Positions 1 through 8,693 of a stretch of DNA of 64,000 nucleotides are shown here, piece by piece (the stretch's first letter is position 1; each line of letters starts with the position of its first letter). The translations under genes and the position numbers were made by a program. The stretch comes from an uncultured Bacteroidales bacterium. GTDB taxonomy: Bacteria > Bacteroidota > Bacteroidia > Bacteroidales > Bacteroidaceae. A model generated the notes under the pieces. That model made no database searches and was not told where the DNA came from. It worked only from the letters and a program-made list of their open reading frames with translations. Location: assembly GCA_902801475.1 (NCBI GenBank), contig CADCIO010000006.1, forward strand, positions 27,762 through 91,761, read 5' to 3'.

Positions 1-55
1 CCCCGACAGCGAAAATCGCGTTTCCGGTCGTCGGAATCGCTCCCCGACAGCGAAG
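1..55. repeat. Short direct repeat at window edge
   Basis: The 13-base string CCCCGACAGCGAA occurs at 1-13 and again at 42-54, with a related CGTCGGAATCG segment between them. No ORF is convincing here. The stretch lies beyond the terminator of the outer-membrane protein gene, so it is probably intergenic; its other side is outside the window. Confidence 0.5.
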
Positions 56-100
56 CGAGCTTTTCACTAAACACTCAATGAAAAATGCTCACTGTTTAAT

Positions 101-134
101 GAAAAGGGACAAGCGGGTTGTGGCCCGCTTGTCC
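101..134 (-). terminator. Rho-independent terminator after the outer-membrane protein gene
   Basis: An 11-base-pair perfect stem (GGACAAGCGGG with CCCGCTTGTCC) at 107-134 has a 6-base loop. On the minus strand it is followed by CTTTTC. It lies about 30 bases past the stop codon at 165. On the plus strand it is followed by TTTC, so it may act in both directions. Confidence 0.8.
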
Positions 135-164
135 TTTCATTTGTATGTTTTCTTGTTTGTTTCC

Positions 165-866
165 TTATGGTTGCAACGTCAGTCCGAACACCAGGTAGGC
201 TTTCTGGCTGCAGGGGTTGCCGATGACTTCTCCGAAGATGGGGATACTGAAGGAGTCGGTGATCTTGATGTCCTTCGTGGCGCGGAGGGAGAGGTTGGTC
301 ACGGCGAAGTCCTCGGTTCCATAGACTGCTTCTGCGCCGAATGGGACGGCTCCTGCGGTGGCTGTCCAGTCGCATGTGGCGAGCTTGAAGGGGGCGCTGA
401 ACTCGAAGTAGGAGCTGTAGGCGCGCTTGCCGTTGAGCTTGTAGTCGTTGCCGGTGAAGTTGGTGTACCACTGGAAGGCTACGGGGCCGAAGTCATAGCC
501 GACGTTGGCCTCGAAGATGTGGTTGGTGCCGTGGGCGTCGTACTTGAAGTAGCGTCCGCGGGGATCCTGTCCGGCGCTGAACCAGTAGTCGCAGATGCCG
601 ACGTTGAAGCCTCCGATGGTGTAGCCGAGGGTGAGGTCGAACTCCTTGGTGTCGGCTGGTTCGGTGAGGCCTACGTTGCCCCAGGCGGTGAGGGAGAGTC
701 CCTTCCATTCGATGCCGAGCGTGGGTTGGAAGCCTGTGTTGCCCAGTTCTTGGCCACGCCAGATGTATTGGTTGACGATGTCTGCGCTGACTGTGGTTTC
801 AATCTCTTGTGCCTTGATGGCGGTGGCTCCGAGGAGCATCAATCCAAAAACTAAAATCTTTTTCAT
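165..866 (-). CDS. Outer-membrane beta-barrel protein, TorF-like
   Basis: The protein has 233 residues. It starts with a clear signal peptide (about residues 1-19, ending before QEIETT). The rest alternates short amphipathic strands rich in Tyr, Trp, Phe and Gly, as in a small beta-barrel. The segment NQYIWRG near the N-terminus is typical of the putative porins grouped as TorF or similar in Bacteroidales. It is the last gene of the nitrogen block, about 80 bases after amtB, and has its own promoter at 889-920. A role in uptake of nitrogen compounds is an inference from position only. No enzymatic motif is visible. Confidence 0.75.
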   Translation of the reverse strand: MKKILVFGLMLLGATAIKAQEIETTVSADIVNQYIWRGQELGNTGFQPTLGIEWKGLSLTAWGNVGLTEPADTKEFDLTLGYTIGGFNVGICDYWFSAGQDPRGRYFKYDAHGTNHIFEANVGYDFGPVAFQWYTNFTGNDYKLNGKRAYSSYFEFSAPFKLATCDWTATAGAVPFGAEAVYGTEDFAVTNLSLRATKDIKITDSFSIPIFGEVIGNPCSQKAYLVFGLTLQP

Positions 867-888
867 ACCTTTTTTTTTAATTCGACTG

Positions 889-920
889 CAAAGTTACTGC
901 TTTTTTGTTGCCGTCGCAAA
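889..920 (-). promoter_or_regulatory. Promoter of the outer-membrane protein gene
   Basis: On the minus strand TAACTTTG (889-896) matches the Bacteroidetes -7 consensus TAnnTTTG. TTTG at 917-920 is the -33 element, with 20 bases between them. The -7 box ends 22 bases before the ATG, which gives a short leader. Confidence 0.65.
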
Positions 921-949
921 TATTTAACTTCTCAATTACGCTTTTTCGC

Positions 950-2206
950 TTAGTTGTAGCAGCTCTCTCCGTGTTCGTAGATGTCGAGACCTTCTTCCTC
1001 GATGCGTGGCTCGACGCGCAGGCCGTGGAGCTTCTTGATGCCGTAGAAGAGGACGAATCCGCAGGCTGCTGCCCAGAGGTCGATGACGAGGATGCCGAAG
1101 CATTCAGCGCCGAAGAATCCCCAACCGAAACCGTAGAATGCGCCGTTCGTGGTAGAGAACAAACCGGTCATGATGGTGCCGAGGATACCGCAGACACCGT
1201 GCACTGAGCTGGCACCAACGGGGTCGTCGATGTGAAGCTTGTGGTCGATGAACTCAATGGCGAAGACGAGCACTGTGCCGCAGATGAGACCGATGATGAC
1301 TGCACCGATAGGAGATACGAGGTCGCAACCAGCCGTGATGCCCACGAGACCGGCCAGGATGCCGTTCAGGGTCAGTGAGAGAGAGGGCTTTCCGTACTTG
1401 ATCCATGTGACGAACATCGTTGCCACACCACCTGCCACGGCTGCGAGGTTGGTGGTCAGGAAGACGTGAGAGATGGCCACGCGGTTCACTTCGCCAGAGG
1501 CTGCCAATTGGCTACCAGGGTTGAAACCGAACCATCCGAGCCAGAGGATGAATACGCCGAGAGCGGCGAGGGTCAGGTTGTGACCAGGAATAGCGCGGCT
1601 CTTACCCTCCTTGCTGTACTTGCCAAGACGAGGACCGAGCGCGATGGCGCCGATGAGGGCGAGCACACCACCTACAGAGTGAACGATGGCAGAACCTGCG
1701 AAATCGTGGAACACATCACCGAACATCGTCATCATGAAACCGTCAGCAGCGTCGTTGCAAAGCCAACCGCCACCCCATGTCCAGTGACCTTCCACAGGAT
1801 AAATAATGAGTGAGATGAACGCGCTATAGACGAGATACATGGAGAACTTTGTGCGCTCAGCCATCGCACCGCTGACGATCGTGGCAGAAGTGGCGCAGAA
1901 GACTGTCTCGAAAATCAGGAAGCCTTCCACTGGCAGGTCGCCAGAGTAGAAAGACAGGTCGCCCCAGTTGGGCAGGCCGATGAAACCGCCGAGAATGTCG
2001 CTGCCGAACATCAGCCCGAAGCCGACAAAGAAGAACAAGAGCGAGCCGAACATGAAATCGACGAAGTTCTTCATCAGAATGTTCGCACAGTTCTTACTAC
2101 GTGTGAATCCAGCCTCACACAGGGCAAATCCTGGTTGCATCCAGAAAACCAACATGGCTGCCAACAGCATCCATACAGTATCGAGTGATAAACCTATTTC
2201 GTTCAT
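950..2206 (-). CDS. amtB: Ammonium transporter AmtB
   Basis: This is a 418-residue Amt/Mep/Rh family channel for ammonium in the inner membrane, with about eleven hydrophobic segments. Family hallmarks are visible: FETVFCATSATIVSGAMAER in the first third, and the two pore histidines in HDFAGSAIVH and VHGVCGILGT. Length is normal for bacterial AmtB. It follows glnK by 30 bases, the usual glnK-amtB operon in which the PII protein can plug the channel when nitrogen is plentiful. The C-terminal tail is short and acidic (EPRIEEEGLDIYEHGE). Regulation is probably through the leader upstream of glnK. Confidence 0.96.
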   Translation of the reverse strand: MNEIGLSLDTVWMLLAAMLVFWMQPGFALCEAGFTRSKNCANILMKNFVDFMFGSLLFFFVGFGLMFGSDILGGFIGLPNWGDLSFYSGDLPVEGFLIFETVFCATSATIVSGAMAERTKFSMYLVYSAFISLIIYPVEGHWTWGGGWLCNDAADGFMMTMFGDVFHDFAGSAIVHSVGGVLALIGAIALGPRLGKYSKEGKSRAIPGHNLTLAALGVFILWLGWFGFNPGSQLAASGEVNRVAISHVFLTTNLAAVAGGVATMFVTWIKYGKPSLSLTLNGILAGLVGITAGCDLVSPIGAVIIGLICGTVLVFAIEFIDHKLHIDDPVGASSVHGVCGILGTIMTGLFSTTNGAFYGFGWGFFGAECFGILVIDLWAAACGFVLFYGIKKLHGLRVEPRIEEEGLDIYEHGESCYN

Positions 2207-2236
2207 AGTTGTGTTGTGTTTTGTGTTGTGACTAAA

Positions 2237-2584
2237 TTATTTCTTATCTCTCAAGACGGTGTCACCATTCTCACCGGTGCGGATGCTCCAGGTGTCGATC
2301 ATGTCGCTCACGAAAATGCGTCCGTCGCCAATCTCTCCCGTGTGTGCCACCTCCAGGATGACCCTCACCGTCGGATCGACGAACTGATCACGGCACACGA
2401 TGGTCAGCGCCACGCGCTCAATCACGTCGGTCGAATACTGAACGCCGCGGTAGATGCGCTCCTCACGGCTTTGACCGATGCCATGCACGTTGTGGTACTC
2501 AAACCAATCAATGTCGGAATGCAACAATGCTTCTTTTACATCCTCGAACTTTGTCTTGCGGATGATTGCTTCAATCTTTTTCAT
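2237..2584 (-). CDS. glnK: PII nitrogen regulatory protein
   Basis: The PII signal protein has 115 residues, starting at MKKIEAIIRK. The frame is open upstream to 2683, but residue 1 of the family aligns with the ATG at 2584. PII proteins bind ATP/ADP and 2-oxoglutarate and control AmtB and glutamine synthesis. The B-loop TGEIGDGRIFV is clear. The T-loop region reads GQSREERIYRGVQY, so the Tyr before RG corresponds to the modified Tyr of enteric PII, but the loop differs from enteric GlnB. It is followed by amtB and preceded by a long leader with a Gln-rich small ORF. Confidence 0.93.
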   Translation of the reverse strand: MKKIEAIIRKTKFEDVKEALLHSDIDWFEYHNVHGIGQSREERIYRGVQYSTDVIERVALTIVCRDQFVDPTVRVILEVAHTGEIGDGRIFVSDMIDTWSIRTGENGDTVLRDKK

Positions 2585-2640
2585 TGTGTTTGCGTTTTTT
2601 TTGTTGTTAATAATTAATGTATATTTGAATAAATGTTTTT

Positions 2641-2682
2641 GAAAAGAGAGGAGGCTGATCCATTCATCATGAACCAGCCTCA
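2641..2682 (-). promoter_or_regulatory. Hairpin in the glnK leader, possible attenuator
   Basis: On the minus strand GAGGCTG (2681-2675) pairs with CAGCCTC (2657-2651), with a possible inner TTC/GAA pairing. It is followed by CTCTCTTTTC. It lies between the end of the Gln-rich leader ORF (2756) and the glnK start (2584). The weak U-rich tail fits an attenuator, but this is inference. Confidence 0.45.
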
Positions 2683-2755
2683 TTGTTGTGTTTGTGTTGT
2701 GTTATTTTTGTGTTTGTGTTTGCTTGATTTCCTCGTGTTCATCCGACTGGTAGAT

Positions 2756-2866
2756 TCACACCGCAAACGTAGTAGAGCTCTGATTCTGCTGCTGGCCCTG
2801 CTGCTGATTCTGCTGATTATTATTACTCATCAGATTTGTCACGATATTTCTACCTTTTTGTGTCAT
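2756..2866 (-). CDS. Gln/Asn-rich leader peptide upstream of glnK-amtB
   Basis: This is a 36-codon ORF starting at ATG 2866 and ending with TGA at 2756. Residues 14-29 read SNNNQQNQQQGQQQNQ; ten Gln and seven Asn make up almost half of the peptide. All nine Gln codons in the run are CAG. The ORF begins about 30 bases after the -7 box at 2896-2903, so it should be the first ORF of the glnK-amtB transcript. The hairpin at 2650-2682 lies 75 bases downstream. By analogy with trp and his leaders, stalling at the Gln codons could sense charged glutaminyl-tRNA and link glutamine supply to glnK-amtB expression. No Shine-Dalgarno sequence is visible, which is common in Bacteroidetes. Translation is not proven. 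Confidence 0.55.
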   Translation of the reverse strand: MTQKGRNIVTNLMSNNNQQNQQQGQQQNQSSTTFAV

Positions 2867-2895
2867 AATGTTTGTGTTTGTTTTGAATTACGGTG

Positions 2896-2903
2896 CAAAG
2901 GTA
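2896..2903 (-). promoter_or_regulatory. Promoter -7 box of the glnK-amtB transcript
   Basis: The minus strand reads TACCTTTG, matching TAnnTTTG. A TTTGC candidate for the -33 element lies at 2927-2931, about 24 bases away, which is longer than usual. Transcription from here gives a leader of roughly 300 bases before glnK. Confidence 0.55.
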
Positions 2904-3009
2904 AAGCAAATTCTTGGTTTTATAAAGCAAAATGTCACTAATTTTAAAAGATTTGCTATTATTTTGATATATGTCAATAAATATTAACGGAAAAGCGTCA
3001 TTTCCCAAC

Positions 3010-3044
3010 AAAAAAGGAGGCAATCATGCGATCGTCTCCTTTTC
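3010..3044 (-). terminator. Terminator of the dapF operon
   Basis: An imperfect 10-base-pair stem (GGAGACGATC with GATTGCCTCC, including one mismatch and one G-U pair) is followed on the minus strand by TTTTTT. It lies about 55 bases past the dapF stop and separates this operon from the glnK leader. Confidence 0.7.
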
Positions 3045-3097
3045 ATTCCAACGTGTTATTTCTTATACTATATTATTATACTTCCAATTCATTATTA

Positions 3098-3958
3098 TTA
3101 TACCTCCAGCTCAATCTCGCCTTCGAAGGAGATGGCGGCAGGACCGGTCATGAGGATATGGTTGTCGGCCTCGTTCCATTCGATGTGGAGCGTGCCGCCA
3201 TCCATGCGGATGTTGCTCTGACGACTTGCTCTGCCTGTGAGATGGGCGGCAACAGCGGTGGCGCAAGCTCCTGTTCCACAAGCGAGGGTGATGCCTGAAC
3301 CACGTTCCCATACTCTCATGCGGAAGGTGTCTTCATCAAGGATCTGGGCAAACTCGATGTTGCAACGCTGTGGAAAGAGTGGGTGATGCTCCAATAGGGG
3401 ACCATAGTGAGAGAGGTCAAACTGCTCCACGTCTTCGTTGAGGAAAATGACGAAATGGGGATTGCCCATCGATACGAAAGTGCCTTGGAAGGTGCGGCCG
3501 TCAACCGTGACGGTATAGTCAAGGGCGCTGCCACCATTCTCGGCAAATTGTTGCGGGTCTTGCAGGATGGGGGCTCCCATATCCACCGTGACACTCTCCA
3601 CCTTGTTCTCTGCGTCGAGATGCAGTTGCAGGACTTTGATGCCCGAGAGCGTCTCGAGACGGATGGGATTCTTATGGGTCACACCCTTGTCGTGCAGGAA
3701 CTTCGCCACGCATCGGGTACCATTGCCACACATCATCGCCTCAGAACCGTCGTTGTTGAAGATGCGCATGGAGAAATCGGCATCGGGACGGGTGGCAGCA
3801 CCGATGAGGATGAGTCCGTCGCTGCCAATGCCGAAGTGAGGACGGCTCCACTCGATGGATGTCTTCGAAGGGTCGGGGATATGATATAATAAGGTATTGA
3901 CATAGATGTAGTCATTACCTGCCCCGTGCATCTTGGTGAAAGGAATGGTCTTTTTCAT
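3098..3958 (-). CDS. dapF: Diaminopimelate epimerase
   Basis: The 286-residue enzyme converts LL- to meso-diaminopimelate for lysine and peptidoglycan. Both catalytic cysteines are present: Cys77 in MMCGNGTRC and Cys227 in [20 protein letters not shown] and [12 protein letters not shown] are further family signatures. Its ATG directly abuts the pyrG stop codon, so the two are translationally linked. Together with dapL at 7487-8671 it gives the two-step aminotransferase branch of lysine synthesis, which replaces the succinylase steps. Confidence 0.96.
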   Translation of the reverse strand: MKKTIPFTKMHGAGNDYIYVNTLLYHIPDPSKTSIEWSRPHFGIGSDGLILIGAATRPDADFSMRIFNNDGSEAMMCGNGTRCVAKFLHDKGVTHKNPIRLETLSGIKVLQLHLDAENKVESVTVDMGAPILQDPQQFAENGGSALDYTVTVDGRTFQGTFVSMGNPHFVIFLNEDVEQFDLSHYGPLLEHHPLFPQRCNIEFAQILDEDTFRMRVWERGSGITLACGTGACATAVAAHLTGRASRQSNIRMDGGTLHIEWNEADNHILMTGPAAISFEGEIELEV

Positions 3959-5551
3959 TTATTTTACTGCTTTGATGAAGTCCATGAAAAGGGGATGCGG
4001 ATGCAGGACGGTGGAAGCATATTCGGGATGGAACTGCGTGCCGATGAACCATTTCTTGTCGGACAGTTCCACCACCTCCACGAGGTTGTTGTCGGGATTG
4101 CGTCCGACGCAGTGCATGCCATTGTCCTCAAACTCTTCCAAGTATTGGTTGTTGAACTCGTAACGGTGGCGATGACGCTCCTGAATAAGAGGTTTTCCGT
4201 AGATGCAACGCGCTTTGCTTCCTTCTTGCAAAGCGCAATCGTAAGCACCCAGACGCATCGTGCCTCCCATACCCGTGATGTTCTTCTGCTCTTCCATCAG
4301 GTCAATGACAGGATGCTGAGTGTCAGGATTCATCTCTGTACTATGCGCATCAGCAAAACCTAACACATTGCGGGCGAACTCAATCACCATCATCTGCATG
4401 CCCAGACAGATGCCGAAGGTGGGGATGTCGTTGGTGCGGGTATATTGAATGGCGGTGATCTTGCCCTCGATGCCCCGCAGTCCGAAACCTGGACAGATAA
4501 CGGCACCCGCCATTCCTTGCAGTTTCTCTGCTACATTGTCGGACGTGATGTCCTCGCTGTTGATGAAGTGAAGTTTCACCTTCACTTCGTTGTAGATTCC
4601 CGCAAGGTTCAGACTTTCACGGATGGATTTATAGGCATCCTGCAAGTCGTACTTGCCCACCAAACCGATGTGTACTTCACGGGTGGCGTTGCTCTGTTTG
4701 TCGAGGAAATCGTGCCAAGACTTCATGGAAGGAGTCTCGCCCACAGGGATGCCAATCTTGCGCATGATGGCAGCATCGAGTCCCTGACGTTGCATGCTGA
4801 CGGGCACCTGATAGATGCTGGGCATATCTTCGCTCTGTACCACACATTCAAGATCCACATTACAGAAAGAAGCCACTTTCATGCGCACAGCATCGTCGAG
4901 ATGGCGTTCGGTACGCAACACAAGGATGTCAGGTTGAATACCCATGCCCTGCAATTCCTTCACAGAATGCTGGGTGGGTTTGGTCTTCAGTTCTTCGGCC
5001 GCTTTCAGATAAGGAACATAAGTGAGGTGGACGCAGACAGCGTCACGACCCAATTGCCAGCGCAACTGTCGGATGGCTTCCATGAAGGGGGCGCTTTCGA
5101 TGTCACCAATGGTTCCACCCACTTCGGTGATGACGAAATCAAGGTTCTCGCCCTTCTCTTCCTCTCTCAACATGCGGCGCTTGATTTCATCGGTGATATG
5201 AGGCACCACCTGAATGGTCTTACCGAGATAGTCACCGTGACGTTCTCGGTCAATGACGGTCTTGTAGATGCGTCCGGTGGTGATGGAATTGTTGCGCGTG
5301 GTGTGGATGCCGGTGAATCGTTCGTAGTGTCCGAGGTCGAGGTCGGTCTCCATGCCATCGACAGTGACGTAACACTCGCCATGTTCGTAGGGGTTGAGGG
5401 TGCCTGGGTCGATGTTGATGTAGGGGTCGAACTTCTGGATCGTGACCTTGTAGCCACGAGCCTGCAGCAGTTTGCCGATGCTGGCAGAGATGATGCCTTT
5501 GCCTAAGGAGGAGACCACGCCTCCGGTGACGAAGATGTATTTTGTGTTCAT
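3959..5551 (-). CDS. pyrG: CTP synthase
   Basis: The 530-residue protein makes CTP from UTP, ATP and glutamine. The N-terminal synthetase domain starts with the nucleotide loop VTGGVVSSLGKGI. The C-terminal class I glutamine amidotransferase domain has PGFGLRG, the nucleophile Cys (about residue 382) in GICLGMQ, and the His-Glu pair in QFHPEYAS. It is the fourth of five minus-strand genes from gltD to dapF. CTP is also the likely activating nucleotide for the phosphonate enzymes at the right of the window, but the genes are far apart. Confidence 0.97.
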   Translation of the reverse strand: MNTKYIFVTGGVVSSLGKGIISASIGKLLQARGYKVTIQKFDPYINIDPGTLNPYEHGECYVTVDGMETDLDLGHYERFTGIHTTRNNSITTGRIYKTVIDRERHGDYLGKTIQVVPHITDEIKRRMLREEEKGENLDFVITEVGGTIGDIESAPFMEAIRQLRWQLGRDAVCVHLTYVPYLKAAEELKTKPTQHSVKELQGMGIQPDILVLRTERHLDDAVRMKVASFCNVDLECVVQSEDMPSIYQVPVSMQRQGLDAAIMRKIGIPVGETPSMKSWHDFLDKQSNATREVHIGLVGKYDLQDAYKSIRESLNLAGIYNEVKVKLHFINSEDITSDNVAEKLQGMAGAVICPGFGLRGIEGKITAIQYTRTNDIPTFGICLGMQMMVIEFARNVLGFADAHSTEMNPDTQHPVIDLMEEQKNITGMGGTMRLGAYDCALQEGSKARCIYGKPLIQERHRHRYEFNNQYLEEFEDNGMHCVGRNPDNNLVEVVELSDKKWFIGTQFHPEYASTVLHPHPLFMDFIKAVK

Positions 5552-5606
5552 ATGATAGTTGACAGTTGATAGTTGACAGTTGATAGTTGACAGTTGATAG
5601 TTGAGG
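5552..5606. repeat. 7-base repeat array between pyrG and the PurF-like gene
   Basis: About seven units alternate TTGATAG and TTGACAG on the plus strand; on the other strand they read as TCAACTG-type units. The array fills nearly the whole gap between the two genes. Confidence 0.9.
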
Positions 5607-5608
5607 CT

Positions 5609-7444
5609 TTAGGCTTTACCATTTTTCTCATACCAATCAATGTATGCCTGATTGACCAGTCGTACGCCGCCCGCCGTGGGGTAGTTGCCGCTGAAGTACC
5701 AGTCGCCAGGATGGTGGGGACAAGCATGATGAAGCCCTTCGAGCGACTGGAAGACGAGTTGCATCGGAGTTGTCATGTCGTCAGGTCGGAGGAGGTCGAG
5801 CATCTTCTCCGAGATCTCGTCAGTCGTGAAGGGCTTGTAGATGTCCTTGACGTAGTTCTGCATCTCTTCGGCAGGCAAGGACTTCTGCTCCACGCATTTC
5901 AGATAGATGTCGTGTAGGGTTTGCCAGTTGCCATGTTCGATGTGGAGAGCGACAGCGGCACGGAAGGCGATGAACTCGTCGAGGTGCGACATGTCGATGC
6001 CGTAGTAGTCGGGGTAGCGCACTTGCGGACAGGAACTGACGAGCACCATCTTCTTGGGGTGCAGGCGGTCGAGGATGCGGATGATGCTCTCGCGGAGGGT
6101 CGTGCCTCTCACGATGGAGTCGTCGATGATGACGAGGTTGTCCACCTGAGGTTCCAAGGAGCCGTAGGTGATGTCATAGACGTGGGCAGCGAGGTCGTTG
6201 CGCTGGTTGCCCTCCGTGATGAAGGTGCGGAGCTTGATGTCCTTGATGGCAACCTTCTCGCTGCGGATGTAGTTATGGAGGATGGCACGCAGTTCTTCCC
6301 TCGTGGGGCGATGCTGCTGTGTCAATCGGTAGAGTTGCTCGACCTTCTGCTCATTCATCTGCTTCTTGAATCCGTCGAGCATGCCGTAGAACGCCACTTC
6401 GGCCGTGTTGGGCACGTAGCTGAAGACCGTGTGCTCGAGGTCGCCGTCGATGGCCTTGTTGATTTGCGGGGTGAGCTGTTCACCGAGGGCTTTGCGTTCG
6501 CGGTAGATGTCGCGGTCACTGCCTCGGCTGAAGTATATGCGCTCGAAAGAGCAGGCGTGATTGCCTTTAGGAGCCAAGATTTGGGTGAGGGCGACGTTGC
6601 CGTTCTTGTGAACCGTCAATGCTTGTCCGGGGAGAAGCTCGCGGATGCTGTCAGTGGGCAGGTCGAAGGTGGTCTGGATGACCGGGCGCTCGCTTGCCAC
6701 CACCAGGATCTCGTCGTCCCGATACCAGAACGCAGGACGGATGCCCCAAGGGTCGCGCATGGAGAACATCTCACCGCTGCCTGTGAAGCCGCACAGCACA
6801 TAGCCGCCGTCGAAGAGCGGGGTGGAGGTGCGCAGGATGTTGGTGATGTCGATGTTGTCCTCGATGTATCGGGTCAGGTCGGTGCCGGTGAGTCCCTGCA
6901 CATTGGCGATGTTGTAGATGCGTTCGCTCTCGCGGTCCAGACGGTGCCCCATCAGTTCGAGCATGATGTAGGTGTCGTTGTAGATGCGAGGGTGCTGACC
7001 CACGGAAGTGATCTCGTTGAACACCTCGTCCACGTTCGTCAGGTTGAAGTTGCCGCAGAGGCACAGGTTCTTGGCTCTCCAGTTGTTGCGGCGCATGAAG
7101 GGGTGGACATGGGCGAGTCCGCTCTTGCCGGTGGTGGAGTAGCGGAGATGTCCCATGAGGATTTGTGCATCTTCCCAACCGCTGGGGCTGATGTTGCCGA
7201 AGATTTCGGTGATGGCGCCGCTACCCAAAGCACGTTCGCGGAACATGTATTCCTCGCCGGGTTTGGCGTTGAGGTTGGTGCAGGCGATACCGGCGCCCTC
7301 CTGACCTCGGTTGTGCTGCTTTTCCATGAGGAGGTAGAGCTTGTTGAGACCGTAGGATGAGGTGCCGTACTTCTCTTGATAGTAGCTGAGAGGCTTGAGC
7401 AGGCGGATCATCGCCACACCGCATTCGTGCTTGAGAGGTTCCAT
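5609..7444 (-). CDS. Amidophosphoribosyltransferase-type glutamine amidotransferase
   Basis: The protein has 611 residues. The catalytic Cys8 follows a 7-residue leader (KHECGVAM), as in class II (Ntn) amidotransferases that lose a short propeptide. KQHNRGQEGAG is a family signature. The PRPP-binding motif is visible as VDNLVIIDDSIVRGTTLRESI. This is the long PurF homologue seen in Bacteroidales; it is larger than classic PurF (about 500). The first step of purine synthesis is its likely role, but a second PurF may exist elsewhere, so the exact substrate is not certain. Its neighbours (pyrG, gltB/gltD) also handle glutamine or glutamate. Confidence 0.85.
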   Translation of the reverse strand: MEPLKHECGVAMIRLLKPLSYYQEKYGTSSYGLNKLYLLMEKQHNRGQEGAGIACTNLNAKPGEEYMFRERALGSGAITEIFGNISPSGWEDAQILMGHLRYSTTGKSGLAHVHPFMRRNNWRAKNLCLCGNFNLTNVDEVFNEITSVGQHPRIYNDTYIMLELMGHRLDRESERIYNIANVQGLTGTDLTRYIEDNIDITNILRTSTPLFDGGYVLCGFTGSGEMFSMRDPWGIRPAFWYRDDEILVVASERPVIQTTFDLPTDSIRELLPGQALTVHKNGNVALTQILAPKGNHACSFERIYFSRGSDRDIYRERKALGEQLTPQINKAIDGDLEHTVFSYVPNTAEVAFYGMLDGFKKQMNEQKVEQLYRLTQQHRPTREELRAILHNYIRSEKVAIKDIKLRTFITEGNQRNDLAAHVYDITYGSLEPQVDNLVIIDDSIVRGTTLRESIIRILDRLHPKKMVLVSSCPQVRYPDYYGIDMSHLDEFIAFRAAVALHIEHGNWQTLHDIYLKCVEQKSLPAEEMQNYVKDIYKPFTTDEISEKMLDLLRPDDMTTPMQLVFQSLEGLHHACPHHPGDWYFSGNYPTAGGVRLVNQAYIDWYEKNGKA

Positions 7445-7486
7445 TGAGTTAGTTGATAGTTGATAGTTGAGCGTTGACAGTTGGGG
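7445..7486. repeat. 7-base repeat array between the PurF-like gene and dapL
   Basis: Degenerate TTGATAG/TTGACAG units fill the gap between the PurF-like start and the dapL stop. They belong to the same family as the array at 5552-5606. Confidence 0.8.
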
Positions 7487-8671
7487 TTAGAGGATCTTTT
7501 TGATGCGCTCCATGGCTTCGAGGCTGTTGTCCCATGTGCCGAAGGCGGTGATGCGGACGTAGCCCTCGCCGTGGGTGCCGAAGCCTTCGCCGGGAGTGAC
7601 CACCACGTTGGCGTCGTGGAGCAGTCGGTGGAAGAAGTGCCAGGAGTCCTCGCCGTCGGGCGTCGATACCCAGATGTAGGGAGAGTGCTGGCCGCCATAG
7701 ACCGTCAGTCCGAAGAAGGCGAGGCTCTCGCGGATGAGCTGGGCGTTCTTCATGTAGTGCTGGATGGTGGTGCGCACCTGCTGCTGACCTTCGGGTGTGA
7801 AGATGGCTTCAGCGCCACGCTGGGAGATGTAGCTGGCACCGTTGAACTTGCTGCACTGGCGACGGTTCCAGAGCGCGTTGAGGCTTGTGCCGTCGTCGGC
7901 CTTCAGTTCCTTGGGGATGATGGTGTAGCCGCAGCGCACGCCGGTGAATCCAGCGGTCTTCGAGAAGCTGCGGAACTCGATGGCGCACTCCTTCGCGCCC
8001 TCAATCTCGTAGATGGAGTGGGGGATGGCGTCGTCGCTGATGAATGCCTCGTAGGCGGAATCATAGAGGATGAGCGCCTTCTCCTTCAGGGCGTAGTTGA
8101 CCCACTCGGCGAGCTTCTCCTTCGTGATCACTGCACCCGTCGGATTGTTGGGGTAGCAGAGATAGATGATGTCGAGATGCTCGGTGGGGATGTCGCCCGT
8201 GAAGCCGTTGTCGGCATGGCAGGGGATGAACTTGATCTGTCGTCCGGCCATGATGTTCGTATCGACATAGACAGGATAGACGGGGTCGGTGATGCCCACG
8301 ATGTTGTCGGTGGCGAGGATGTCGCCGATGTTGCCCGTGTCGCTCTTGGCACCGTCGCTGATGAAGACCTCGTCGCGGTCCAGTTGGATGCCGCGAGGAG
8401 CGAAGTCATGGGCGATGATGGCGTCGATGAGGAAGTCGTAGCCGTGCTCAGGGCCGTAGCCGCGGAAGGTCTTGCTGTCGGCACATTCATCGACGGCGCG
8501 GTGCATTGCCTGGATGGCGGCATCGGGCAGGGGACGGGTCACGTCGCCGATGCCCAGGCGGATGATGTTCGCCTCGGGATGCGCCGCCTTATATTCGTTC
8601 ACTTGCTGTGCTATCTCGGCAAAGAGGTAGCGGTGAGACAGTTGCAGATAGTTGGTGTTGATGTGAATCAT
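7487..8671 (-). CDS. dapL: LL-diaminopimelate aminotransferase
   Basis: This 394-residue PLP enzyme turns tetrahydrodipicolinate directly into LL-diaminopimelate using glutamate. N-terminal IIRLGIGDVTRPLP and FRGYGPEHGYDFL are typical of DapL. The PLP lysine is in SFSKTAGFTGVRCGYTI, and CYPNNPTGAV binds the cofactor phosphate. It sits 22 bases after gltD in the same direction. The glutamate that it consumes is made by GltBD, and its product goes to DapF two genes downstream. Confidence 0.95.
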   Translation of the reverse strand: MIHINTNYLQLSHRYLFAEIAQQVNEYKAAHPEANIIRLGIGDVTRPLPDAAIQAMHRAVDECADSKTFRGYGPEHGYDFLIDAIIAHDFAPRGIQLDRDEVFISDGAKSDTGNIGDILATDNIVGITDPVYPVYVDTNIMAGRQIKFIPCHADNGFTGDIPTEHLDIIYLCYPNNPTGAVITKEKLAEWVNYALKEKALILYDSAYEAFISDDAIPHSIYEIEGAKECAIEFRSFSKTAGFTGVRCGYTIIPKELKADDGTSLNALWNRRQCSKFNGASYISQRGAEAIFTPEGQQQVRTTIQHYMKNAQLIRESLAFFGLTVYGGQHSPYIWVSTPDGEDSWHFFHRLLHDANVVVTPGEGFGTHGEGYVRITAFGTWDNSLEAMERIKKIL

Positions 8672-8693
8672 ACAATCATTGACCGTTTACGAT

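Noticed and set aside
2633..2941. 102-codon plus-strand ORF in the glnK leader
   Set aside because: It is the antisense of the Gln-rich leader and CA-rich sequence; the Leu runs come from the complement of CAG codons.
4445..5506. 353-codon plus-strand ORF opposite pyrG
   Set aside because: pyrG on the other strand has all its motifs; the plus frame is an antisense shadow with no recognisable protein features.
5921..7360. 479-codon plus-strand ORF opposite the PurF-like gene
   Set aside because: Antisense shadow of a well-supported gene; composition is skewed to Val, Glu and Asp, as expected from the codon complement.
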